From contig JAEWCW010000074.1 of assembly GCA_023390415.1 (NCBI GenBank), positions 1 through 21,094 on the forward strand: a DNA stretch of 21,094 nt, written 5' to 3'. A program made the position numbers and the translations under genes. Below the pieces are notes generated by a model. It ran no database searches, had not been told where the DNA came from, and saw nothing but the letters and a program-made list of their open reading frames with translations. The stretch comes from Pseudomonadota bacterium (lineage in GTDB: Bacteria; Pseudomonadota; Alphaproteobacteria; Sphingomonadales; Sphingomonadaceae). Positions 1 to 7,620 of this stretch are shown one piece after another (the stretch's first letter is position 1; the number at the start of each line of letters is the position of its first letter).

Positions 1-1268
1 GTGGCGAGGCGCTCGCCGCCATCCCGGGCCTTTCGATCCGGGCGCGGGACGGCGGCAGCCTCGCCACCGCGCCGCCGCGGCCGGTGGCCGACATGGATGG
101 CCTGCCGACGCCCGATTACAGCGACTATTTCGCCGCGCTCGCCAGGAGCGGCACCGCGGCCGAGGTGGTGCCGACCCTGCTCATCGAGACGTCCCGCGGC
201 TGCTGGTGGGGGGCGAAGAGCCACTGCACCTTCTGCGGGCTCAACGGCCAGTCGATGAGCTTCCGGGCAAAGAGCGGGCCGCGCGCACTGGCCGAGCTCG
301 AGAGCCTGACCGCGCAATGGCCGATCGGAACCGTCTCGGTCGTCGATAACATCCTCGACATGAAATATTTCACGAGCTTCTTCCCGGCGCTGATCGAGGC
401 CGATCTCGGGCTCGACCTGTTCTGGGAGGTGAAGGCGAACCTCAGCCGCGCGCAGGTGGCGATGCTCGCCCGGGCCGGCGTGCGCCGGATCCAGCCAGGG
501 ATCGAGAGTCTCAGCACGAGGCTGCTCGGCGCGCTGCGCAAGGGGACGACGGCGCTGCGCAACCTGCTGTTGCTGCGCCATTGCCGCGAGCACGGTGTCT
601 CGGTCGACTGGAACGTCCTCCACCACATTCCCGGCGAGCGCGCCGAGGATTATCGCGCGGTCCGACGGATGCTCCCGGCCATCGCCCATCTCGCGCCGCC
701 GGCGGCGCACGGGCCGATCCGGCTCGACCGGTTCAGCCCCTATCATGCCGATCCCGGAGCCTACGGCCTCAGCCGCGTGCGTCCCGTGCCGGCCTATGCC
801 GCCATCTATCCGTTCGACGAGGCGGGTCTGTCGCGGGTCGCTTATTATTTCGATTTCGACGCGCAGCCGACCGGCGCGGCGCAGGAGCGGGACTCGATGC
901 TGGCCGAGGTCGCGGTTTGGATGCGCGATCCCGATCCTGGGACGCTAACCGCCTTCGACGACGGGAGGGCGATCCGCCTCGTTGACGGCCGGCGAAACGC
1001 GCGGAACCGGACGGCCCGCCTATCCGGGCCGGCGCGGACGGCCTATCTTGCCTGCGATTCGATCGCGAGCGTCGAGTCCATCCAGGCGCGGATCGCGCGC
1101 GACCATCCCGGCCTGTCGGCGGCGGCAACCCGCGCGCTGCTCGGGCGGATGGAGGAGGCGGGCTGGATGGTCAGCGACGGGGACCTCCATCTCAGCCTCG
1201 CCACCTGGCCGTCGGGGCGCCCGGCGGCGGAAACGGAGACTGCAAGCGCATGGGCGACGGCGGCCTGA
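1..1268 (+). CDS. RiPP maturation radical SAM protein (B12-type), 5' end outside window
   Basis: The open frame reads in from the left edge (codons in phase with position 3), so the N-terminus is missing. Translation before the Met at 84 (GEALAAIPGLSIRARDGG, then a PDYSDYF stretch) resembles the end of the cobalamin-binding domain of this family; the Met at 84 is therefore internal, not a start. Counting from that Met, C40-x7-C48-x2-C51 (SRGCWWGAKSHCTFCGLNG) forms the iron-sulfur/SAM site with the long first spacing typical of the bacteriocin/RiPP maturation radical SAM protein 1 family. Later parts fit the radical SAM barrel (EVKANLSR; GVRRIQPGIESLS; DWNVLHHIPGE). Members are thought to modify ribosomal peptides, often by C-methylation at unactivated carbons, in the cytoplasm. 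The substrate peptide is not identified; any partner genes would lie to the left or be the overlapping 104-codon gene. Family call firm; reaction inferred. Confidence 0.88.
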   Translation, partial: GEALAAIPGLSIRARDGGSLATAPPRPVADMDGLPTPDYSDYFAALARSGTAAEVVPTLLIETSRGCWWGAKSHCTFCGLNGQSMSFRAKSGPRALAELESLTAQWPIGTVSVVDNILDMKYFTSFFPALIEADLGLDLFWEVKANLSRAQVAMLARAGVRRIQPGIESLSTRLLGALRKGTTALRNLLLLRHCREHGVSVDWNVLHHIPGERAEDYRAVRRMLPAIAHLAPPAAHGPIRLDRFSPYHADPGAYGLSRVRPVPAYAAIYPFDEAGLSRVAYYFDFDAQPTGAAQERDSMLAEVAVWMRDPDPGTLTAFDDGRAIRLVDGRRNARNRTARLSGPARTAYLACDSIASVESIQARIARDHPGLSAAATRALLGRMEEAGWMVSDGDLHLSLATWPSGRPAAETETASAWATAA

Positions 1269-1564
1269 TCTCGGCGATGGTGATGGCGGCGGGCGAGGCC
1301 GAGTCGCTTCGCGCCCGGTTCGCCGAGCATGGGTTCGAGGCGGGCAATGCGGTCGGCGGGACCTTCGCCATCACCGGGCCGAAAGCTCTGTTCGAACAGG
1401 TCTTCAGGGTCCCGATCGAGCTTGGGGAGCAGGGACCGATCGTGGCCGGCGGAGAGGGCGACGCGCGCGAGCTTCCGCTCGAGGGACTGCCTCCAGACCT
1501 TCGCAGCGGCGTGCGGCTCGCGACCTTCTCGCCGCCGCCCGATTTCGGACCGACCGGCTGGTAG
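1250..1564 (+). CDS. Small protein coupled to radical SAM gene; stand-alone peptidase-propeptide-like
   Basis: A 104-residue protein that I do not recognise as a named family. The ATG overlaps the last 19 bases of the radical SAM gene, and a GGAG at 1235-1238 sits 11 bases before it, suggesting translational coupling. No signal peptide or membrane segment is evident. The order of elements by eye is strand, helix (GEAESLRARFAEHGFE), strand (GGTFAITG), helix (KALFEQVFRV), strand, LP-led short helix (LPPDLRSGV), strand (RLATF). This order, with the G-then-FE.VF and LP..L...V spacing, resembles the activation propeptide of kumamolisin/subtilisin-type peptidases, but no peptidase domain follows; the protein ends PPPDFGPTGW. 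It could be a precursor, a leader-binding partner or a protease inhibitor in the RiPP pathway. Coding is likely from position and ribosome site; function is inference. Confidence 0.6.
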   Translation: MGDGGLISAMVMAAGEAESLRARFAEHGFEAGNAVGGTFAITGPKALFEQVFRVPIELGEQGPIVAGGEGDARELPLEGLPPDLRSGVRLATFSPPPDFGPTGW

Positions 1565-1662
1565 GGGCCGGCGGGTTTCGCGCCACCTCATCCACAAATC
1601 CGCCCACGACACTTTTGCGGGTGCGCCTATCGCAGCGCCGCGCGTCGGTTTAGGATCGCGTC

Positions 1663-3180
1663 ATGGTCCAGGCACTGTCACTCATCGAGAATCCCGCTCC
1701 CGAAACCCGCTCGCTGCCGCAGAATGTGGAGGCCGAAGCGGCGCTTCTCGGCGCGCTGATGATCGACAACCGGCTTGCCGAGGACATCCAGATCAAGCTT
1801 CGGCCGGATCATTTCTTCGAGCCGCTGCACGGCCGCATCTACGAGGCGATCCTGAAGCTGGTCGATCGGAACATGGTCGCGAATCCAGTGACTTTGCGGC
1901 CGCTCTTCGAAGCCGATGAGGAGATGAAGGAGCTTGGCGGACCCGCCTATCTCGCCCAGCTTACCGGCTCCGGCGCAGCGATCATCGGGGCCCGGGACTT
2001 TGCCGACCAGGTCTATGACCTCGCGCTTCTGCGGGCGCTGATCGGGGTCGGCCGCGACATGGTCGAGCAGGCGCTCGACACGTCCGAGGACGTCGATCCC
2101 AAAGGCCAGATCGAGGGCGCCGAGGCGGCGCTCTATCGGGTCGCCGAAGAAGGCGGCGGCGAGGGCGGCGTCAAGAGCTTCGCCCAGGCGACGCGGATGG
2201 CCGTGCAGCTGGCCGAGAAGGCGCTGAACACGGGCGGCGGGCTTTCCGGCATCACCACGGGCTTCGAGAGCTTCAACTCGCGCACCGGCGGTCTCCACCA
2301 TTCCGACCTGATCATCCTCGCCGGCCGCCCCGGCATGGGCAAGACCTCGCTCGCCACCAACATGGCCTACAATGCGGCGCAGCGTTACGTCCGCGATCTC
2401 GAGGACGGTATCGAGGCCGCGAAGTCGGCGGGCGCGCCGGTCGCCTTCTTCAGCCTCGAAATGTCCGCCGACCAGCTCGCCACCCGCGTGCTCGCCGAGG
2501 CTTCGGGGATCCCGTCCGAATCGCTGCGCATGGGCAAGATCAGCCAGGCCGACTTCCGCAACCTCGCGCGCGCCGCCTCCGAGCTCGAGAATCTGCCGCT
2601 CTATATCGACGACACGCCGGGCCTCACCATCGCTGCGCTCCGCACCCGGGCGCGGCGGCTCAAGCGGCAGAAGGGAATCGGCCTGATCATCGTCGACTAT
2701 CTCCAGCTGCTCCAGGGCACGGGCAAGTCGACCGGCGACAACCGAGTTCAGGAAATCTCGGAGATCAGCCGCGGCCTGAAGACGCTGGCGAAGGAGCTGA
2801 ACGTGCCGGTGGTGGCGCTCTCGCAGCTCAGCCGCGCCGTCGAGAGCCGCGAGAACAAGCGCCCGCAGCTCTCCGACCTTCGCGAATCCGGCTCGATCGA
2901 GCAGGACGCGGACATCGTGCTCTTCGTCTATCGCGAGGAATATTACGTCAATTTCCAGAAGCCGAAGGAGGCCTCCGCAGCCGCCGGCGACGATGCGAGC
3001 GCGGTCTCGGCCTTCGAGGAATGGCAGCGGGCGATGGCCGACGTCCATGGCCGCGCCGAGGTGATCATCGCCAAGCAGCGCCATGGCGCCACCGGCACCG
3101 TCACGCTCAAGTTCGAATCGAAGATCACCCGCTTCTCCGACCTCGTCGACGACCGCTACATGCCCGAGGAGCGGGGCTGA
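1663..3180 (+). CDS. dnaB: Replicative DNA helicase DnaB
   Basis: A 505-residue hexameric helicase that unwinds DNA 5' to 3' ahead of the replisome and contacts primase and the clamp loader. The N-terminal DnaB domain begins at LPQNVEAEAALLGALM (residues 18 onward). The RecA-like domain has Walker A GRPGMGKTS at 221-229 (Lys227) and Walker B LIIVDYLQLL with Asp345. Downstream are the conserved SQLSRAVE and LRESGSIEQDADIV segments. Two insertions relative to E. coli (471 aa) are visible: about 20 charged residues between Walker A and FFSLEM, and an alanine-rich/EEWQRAM segment before AEVIIAKQRHG; both are usual in alphaproteobacteria as I recall. The start is supported by AGGA at 1652-1655, seven bases before ATG. 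It stands 98 bases after the small RiPP-linked gene and is probably transcribed separately. No intein is present. Confidence 0.98.
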   Translation: MVQALSLIENPAPETRSLPQNVEAEAALLGALMIDNRLAEDIQIKLRPDHFFEPLHGRIYEAILKLVDRNMVANPVTLRPLFEADEEMKELGGPAYLAQLTGSGAAIIGARDFADQVYDLALLRALIGVGRDMVEQALDTSEDVDPKGQIEGAEAALYRVAEEGGGEGGVKSFAQATRMAVQLAEKALNTGGGLSGITTGFESFNSRTGGLHHSDLIILAGRPGMGKTSLATNMAYNAAQRYVRDLEDGIEAAKSAGAPVAFFSLEMSADQLATRVLAEASGIPSESLRMGKISQADFRNLARAASELENLPLYIDDTPGLTIAALRTRARRLKRQKGIGLIIVDYLQLLQGTGKSTGDNRVQEISEISRGLKTLAKELNVPVVALSQLSRAVESRENKRPQLSDLRESGSIEQDADIVLFVYREEYYVNFQKPKEASAAAGDDASAVSAFEEWQRAMADVHGRAEVIIAKQRHGATGTVTLKFESKITRFSDLVDDRYMPEERG

Positions 3181-3244
3181 GCTTTTCCGCTCGCGCGTCG
3201 CGTCTTCTGTGCTACGCAACGCCCCGATCGAACGGGAGCGGGTG

Positions 3245-5332
3245 ATGCGGGCATTGGTACGCGTTGCGGGGGTGGCGGCTTTCCTTTTGATGTCGGTGAC
3301 GGCCGCGACGCGGCCATTCACGGCGCGCGATCTGGCGATGCTCGAGCGCGTCTCCGCGCCCCGACTGTCGCCCGACGGACGCTACATCGCCTACAATCTG
3401 CGCAGCACCGACTGGGCGGCCAATCGCGGCGTCAACGCGCTCACCATCGTCCGGGCGGACGGCAGCGGAGAGCCGTTGGTCCTCACCCGCGACGAGGCAG
3501 CGCCCGGCAGCGCGCGCTGGTCCGCCGACGGGAGCTGGCTCTATTTCCTCTCCGCGCGCTCGGGCACGCGGCAATTGTGGCGGGTTCGGGCGGACGGCTC
3601 CGAGCGGCGCCAGATGACGGCACTGCCGGTCGACGTCGGCGCCTTCCAGCTTTCCGGTGACGGCCGCACCGCCGTGCTCGCCGCCGAGGTGCATGCCGGC
3701 TGCGCGACCTTGCTCTGCAGCCGCGAGCGCGACGACGAAGCCGCGCGCGGCCGCGCCACCGGCCTCCACGTCCAGAACGGCCAAGGCCGATTCTGGGATT
3801 TCTACGGCGACGAGAAGTTCGCCGGCCTGTTCTCCGTGCGGCTCGACGGCGAGGGCGCGCCTGCCGAGGCCACGGCGCTCACCCGCGGCTTCCGGGCGGA
3901 CGTGCCCGAGCGGCCCTCCGGCGACGAGGGCAGCTTCGCAATCTCCGCCGACGGGCGCACCATCTGGTTCGCGAGCCGCGAGCCCGAGGGGGATCAGGGC
4001 GGGCAGGCCGTCTCCCGCCTCTGGACGGTGCCGGCGGACGGCTCGGCGCCGCCGCGCGTCCTGGTCCGCGCGGAAGGCTCGATCTCGCGGCCCATATTGT
4101 CGCCGGACGGCCGTCGGCTCGCCTATCTCGAATCGACGAGCGGCGGCTGGATCTATTCGCGTTCCAAGGTGATGCTCCTGGACCTTGCGACGGGCCGAAG
4201 CCGCGAGGTCGCGCCGGGCTTCGACGCCTCCCTCAGCCGGATCGCCTGGGCGCCCGATGGGCGCAGCCTGGTCGCCGTCGGCGAGGAGCGTGGCCACGCG
4301 CCGCTCTACACGATCGACGTCGGCTCCGGACGCGAGACCCGGCTGACCACGGACGGGATCGTCAGCGACTTTGATGTGACGCCGGGCGCCACCGTCTATC
4401 TGCGCGAGAGCCTGACCTCGCCGCAGCAGATCTGGCTGCGCCGGGGCGCAGGCGAACCGCGCCAGATCACTCGCGCCGGGGCCACCACGCTTGCCGAAAC
4501 CCCGCTCGGCGAGGCGGAGCAGTTCAGCTTCGCCGGGTGGAACGGGGAAACGGTCCATGGCTGGGTGGTCCGGCCGGCGGGCCATCAGCCCGGCCGCCGC
4601 TATCCGGTCGCCTTCCTGATCCATGGCGGCCCGCACGGCAGCTTCGGAAACGCCTGGTCCTACCGCTGGAATCCGCAGGTCTGGGCCGGCATGGGCTATG
4701 CGGTGGTCTCGGTCGATTTCCACGGCTCGTCGGGCTACGGCGAAGCGTTCGGCCGCTCGATCGTCGGCCATTGGGGTGATCGCCCGCTCGAGGACCTCCA
4801 GAAGGGCTGGGCGGCGGCGCTGCAGCGCTATGAGTGGCTCGACGGCAGCCGCGCCTGCGCGCTCGGCGGCTCCTATGGCGGTTACATGGTGAACTGGATC
4901 GCTGGGCGCTGGAACGAGCCCTGGCGCTGCCTCGTCAACCATGCCGGCGTGTTCGACACCCGCTTCATGGCCTGGTCGGCCGACATCCCCGCCTTCACCG
5001 AGGCGCAGTATGGCGGCTGGGAGCGGCCAGAGGACATCGAGCGCTTCAACCCGGCGCTCCATATTCGCAGCTGGCGCGTGCCGATGCTGGTCGTCCACGG
5101 CGCCCGCGATTATCGGGTGCCGCTCGATCAAGGCATCGCCGCGCACAATGCAGCGCGGCGGGTGCGGGTGCCGACCGAGCTTCTGGTGTTCCCGGACGAG
5201 AATCACTGGATCCTCAAGCCGCAGAACTCGGTCCAATGGTATGACGTCGTCGAGCGCTGGATGGACCGCTGGACCGGCAATGGTGCCGAAGCCGCGCCTG
5301 CCTCCCCATCCGCAGCTGCCACCCGACCCTAG
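3245..5332 (+). CDS. Exported S9 family serine peptidase (DPP/acylaminoacyl-peptidase type)
   Basis: A 695-residue peptidase expected to cut short peptides from the N-terminus in the periplasm. The ATG at 3245 is chosen because GGGAG at 3234-3238 precedes it and the protein then opens with a signal peptide (about residues 1-20, RALVRVAGVAAFLLMSVTA); the frame is open further upstream into dnaB, but that part is out-of-frame shadow. Residues about 30-420 form a beta-propeller with repeated SPDGR/SADG blades (LSPDGRYIAYN, WSADGSWLYFL, LSPDGRRLAYL, WAPDGRSL). The C-terminal alpha/beta-hydrolase has the oxyanion-type HGGPHG, nucleophile Ser543 in GGSYGGY, Asp622 in HGARDYRVP and His654 in DENHW, so the triad is intact. 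The gene lies 64 bases after dnaB and 95 before a second S9 peptidase. The exact specificity (dipeptidyl or acylaminoacyl) cannot be read from sequence. Confidence 0.93.
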   Translation: MRALVRVAGVAAFLLMSVTAATRPFTARDLAMLERVSAPRLSPDGRYIAYNLRSTDWAANRGVNALTIVRADGSGEPLVLTRDEAAPGSARWSADGSWLYFLSARSGTRQLWRVRADGSERRQMTALPVDVGAFQLSGDGRTAVLAAEVHAGCATLLCSRERDDEAARGRATGLHVQNGQGRFWDFYGDEKFAGLFSVRLDGEGAPAEATALTRGFRADVPERPSGDEGSFAISADGRTIWFASREPEGDQGGQAVSRLWTVPADGSAPPRVLVRAEGSISRPILSPDGRRLAYLESTSGGWIYSRSKVMLLDLATGRSREVAPGFDASLSRIAWAPDGRSLVAVGEERGHAPLYTIDVGSGRETRLTTDGIVSDFDVTPGATVYLRESLTSPQQIWLRRGAGEPRQITRAGATTLAETPLGEAEQFSFAGWNGETVHGWVVRPAGHQPGRRYPVAFLIHGGPHGSFGNAWSYRWNPQVWAGMGYAVVSVDFHGSSGYGEAFGRSIVGHWGDRPLEDLQKGWAAALQRYEWLDGSRACALGGSYGGYMVNWIAGRWNEPWRCLVNHAGVFDTRFMAWSADIPAFTEAQYGGWERPEDIERFNPALHIRSWRVPMLVVHGARDYRVPLDQGIAAHNAARRVRVPTELLVFPDENHWILKPQNSVQWYDVVERWMDRWTGNGAEAAPASPSAAATRP

Positions 5333-5427
5333 GCTGCTGGAATCGCACTCCGATTGACACTGCGCGGCGTTTGCCTTGGCAGCCATGTCCCCCTAGCTTC
5401 GCGACACGAATCGCGGAGGGGCGGGAC

Positions 5428-7578
5428 ATGAAATTTCGGAGCATGCTGTTGGCTGGATTTGTGGTGACTGGATCGATCGGCGCGGCCGCCGCGCAGAACG
5501 GTAGCGCGGCGCAGCCGCCGGCCGCCGCGGCGGCGGACCCGCTCGCCCCGGACGAGTTCGAATTCCTGGAGGAGATCCAGGGCGAGCGCGCGCTTGCCTG
5601 GGCGCGGGCGGAGAATGAGCGGACGCTCGGCGACCTCCAGGCTGACCCGCGCTATCAGCGTTATTACGACCAGGCGCTGCAGATCCTGCAGGCACGCGAT
5701 CGGATCCCGTTCGTCTTGATGCGCCCCGACGGGCTCTACAATTTCTGGCAGGACCAGGAGCATGTCCGCGGAATCCTGCGCCGGACGACCCTCGCCAGCT
5801 ATCGCACCGACAACCCGCAATGGGAGACGGTGCTGGACGTCGACGCGCTCGCTGCGGCCGAGAATGCGAATTGGGTTTATCAAGGCATGCAATGCCTTCC
5901 GCCGCAGGAGACGCGCTGCCTGGTGATCCTCTCCGACGGCGGTCGAGACGCGAATTTCGTCCGCGAATACGACACCGTCACCAAGAGCTTCGTCGAGGGC
6001 GGCTTCAGCCTCCCCGAGGGCAAGCAGAGCGTCGCCTGGGTGGACGAGAACACGATCCTCGTCGCGCGCGATTTCGGGGAGGGGACGATGTCCTCCTCAG
6101 GCTACCCGATCACCATCCGGCGCCTCAGCCGCGGCCAGCCGCTCGACCAGGCCCAGGAAGTCTTCCGGGGCCGCCCGGAGGACGTGCGCGTCTTCCCGAT
6201 GGTTCTCCGCGACGCCCAGGGCCGGGTTCACGCCACCGGCGTCGGCCGCTCGCTGAGCTTCTTCGAGAATGAATGGACCATCTTCACACCGCGCGGCAAC
6301 GTCGTGCTGCCGCTGCCCCGCAAGGCATCCCCGGCCGGGATCGTCGACGGGCGCCTGCTGGTCAGCACCGACGAAGCATGGGAGGCGGCGCCGGGCCTGC
6401 GCTTTGCCCCGGACTCGGTGGTTTCCTACGATCTCGCCGAGTGGAAGCGCGATCCGCTGCGGGCGCGGCCGAGCCTGGTCTGGGCGCCGGGCCCCCGTCA
6501 GACACTGTCCGGACTGACGACTACCCGAAACACGCTGGTGATCACGACCTTGGACAATGTCCGCGGCCGCGCGTCGGTGTGGAATTACGCCAACGGCGCC
6601 TGGACGAGCCGCCCCGTCGACCTTCCTCAGAATGCGACGATCGGGATCGCCGCCGCCTCGGACCAGGACGACCAGGCGATGTTCACGGTCACCGACTTCC
6701 TGCAGCCGACCTCGCTCTATCTCTACGATGCCGCGCAGCCGACTGCGCCGGTCCGGATCAAGTCGACCCCGCCGCGTTGGAACGCCTCCAACCATGTCGT
6801 CGAGCAGTTCGAGGCGCGCTCGCGTGACGGGACGATGATCCCCTATTTCGTGATCAGGCCGCGCAACGCGCCGATGGACGGGTCAACGCCGACCTTGCTC
6901 TACGGCTATGGCGGCTTCCAGAGCTCGCAGACGCCGGCCTATCTCGCCAACACCGGCAAGCTGTGGCTGGAGCAGGGCAATGCCTGGGTGGTGGCCAATC
7001 TGCGCGGCGGCGGCGAGTTCGGGCCCGAATGGCACCAGAGCGCCCAGCGCGAGAACAAGCAGCGCACCTGGGACGATTATATCGCCATCGCCGAGGACCT
7101 GATCCGGCGGCGGATCACCAGCGCGCGGCGGCTCGGCGTGATCGGCGGAAGCCAGGGCGGCCTGCTGGTCGGGACCGCGATCACGCAGCGGCCGGAGCTG
7201 TTCAACGCGGCGATCATCCAGGTGCCTCTGTTCGACATGATGCGCTACCATCTGCTCGGCGCCGGCGCCTCGTGGATCGGCGAATATGGCGATCCGCGGA
7301 TTCCGGAGCAGCGCGCCTGGATCCAGGGCTATTCGCCCTATCAGCGGCTGACCGCCGGGCGGGCCTACCCGACCCCGTTCATCCACACCTCGACCGCCGA
7401 CGACCGGGTCCATCCGGCGCACGGCCGCAAGGCGGCGGCGCGGCTCCACGCGCTCGGCCAGCCTTATTATTATTACGAGAACATGCAGGGCGGCCATTCG
7501 GCAGCAGCCAACCTGCAGGAGACCGCGCGACGGGTCGCGCTCGAATTCACCTATGCGAGCAAGCGGCTGGTCGATTGA
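5428..7578 (+). CDS. Exported prolyl-oligopeptidase-family (S9A) serine peptidase
   Basis: A 716-residue peptidase, the size expected for prolyl oligopeptidases, which cleave after proline in short peptides. ATG 5428 is preceded by GGAGG (5415-5419) and starts a signal peptide (about residues 1-22, ending AAAAQ), so it acts in the periplasm. The N-terminal FLEEIQGERALAWARAENERT segment is the usual start of the S9A propeller domain. The hydrolase domain shows YGYGGF, NLRGGGEFGPEWH, nucleophile Ser575 in IGGSQGGLL, Asp658/Asp659 in ADDRVHP and His690 in GGHSAAAN. The residue after the serine is Gln where many relatives have Asn. It follows the other S9 peptidase by 95 bases on the same strand; the two may form an extracytoplasmic peptide-degrading pair, but they belong to different subfamilies and are not a recent duplication. 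Confidence 0.95.
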   Translation: MKFRSMLLAGFVVTGSIGAAAAQNGSAAQPPAAAAADPLAPDEFEFLEEIQGERALAWARAENERTLGDLQADPRYQRYYDQALQILQARDRIPFVLMRPDGLYNFWQDQEHVRGILRRTTLASYRTDNPQWETVLDVDALAAAENANWVYQGMQCLPPQETRCLVILSDGGRDANFVREYDTVTKSFVEGGFSLPEGKQSVAWVDENTILVARDFGEGTMSSSGYPITIRRLSRGQPLDQAQEVFRGRPEDVRVFPMVLRDAQGRVHATGVGRSLSFFENEWTIFTPRGNVVLPLPRKASPAGIVDGRLLVSTDEAWEAAPGLRFAPDSVVSYDLAEWKRDPLRARPSLVWAPGPRQTLSGLTTTRNTLVITTLDNVRGRASVWNYANGAWTSRPVDLPQNATIGIAAASDQDDQAMFTVTDFLQPTSLYLYDAAQPTAPVRIKSTPPRWNASNHVVEQFEARSRDGTMIPYFVIRPRNAPMDGSTPTLLYGYGGFQSSQTPAYLANTGKLWLEQGNAWVVANLRGGGEFGPEWHQSAQRENKQRTWDDYIAIAEDLIRRRITSARRLGVIGGSQGGLLVGTAITQRPELFNAAIIQVPLFDMMRYHLLGAGASWIGEYGDPRIPEQRAWIQGYSPYQRLTAGRAYPTPFIHTSTADDRVHPAHGRKAAARLHALGQPYYYYENMQGGHSAAANLQETARRVALEFTYASKRLVD

Positions 7579-7588
7579 GACGCTTCAT

Positions 7589-7616
7589 CCTCCCCATGAG
7601 CACGCTCATGGGGAGG
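7589..7616. terminator. Bidirectional hairpin terminator between convergent genes
   Basis: A perfect 12-bp stem (CCTCCCCATGAG, 7589-7600; CTCATGGGGAGG, 7605-7616) closes a 4-base CACG loop. It begins 11 bases after the stop of the prolyl-oligopeptidase gene and lies just before the stop of convergent astD. The plus side continues TTGTT, a weak U-rich tail; the minus side lacks a clear T run. It probably serves both genes. Confidence 0.8.
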
Positions 7617-7620
7617 TTGT

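Noticed and set aside
1588..1596. DnaA-box-like TCATCCACA before dnaB
   Set aside because: One mismatch to TTATCCACA and only a single copy; no box cluster or AT-rich region, so no origin is supported.
2320..2460. Possible intein or mobile insertion in DnaB after Walker A
   Set aside because: The extra segment is only about 20 residues, has no splicing motifs, and is usual for alphaproteobacterial DnaB.
5354..5359. Perfect TTGACA between the two S9 peptidase genes
   Set aside because: No -10 hexamer at 16-19 bases; TTGCCT-N17-TAGCTT nearby is equally weak. A promoter may exist here but cannot be chosen.
7589..7616. Hairpin considered as an attachment site or repeat
   Set aside because: It lies exactly between two convergent stop codons and no second copy or integrase is seen; a shared terminator explains it.
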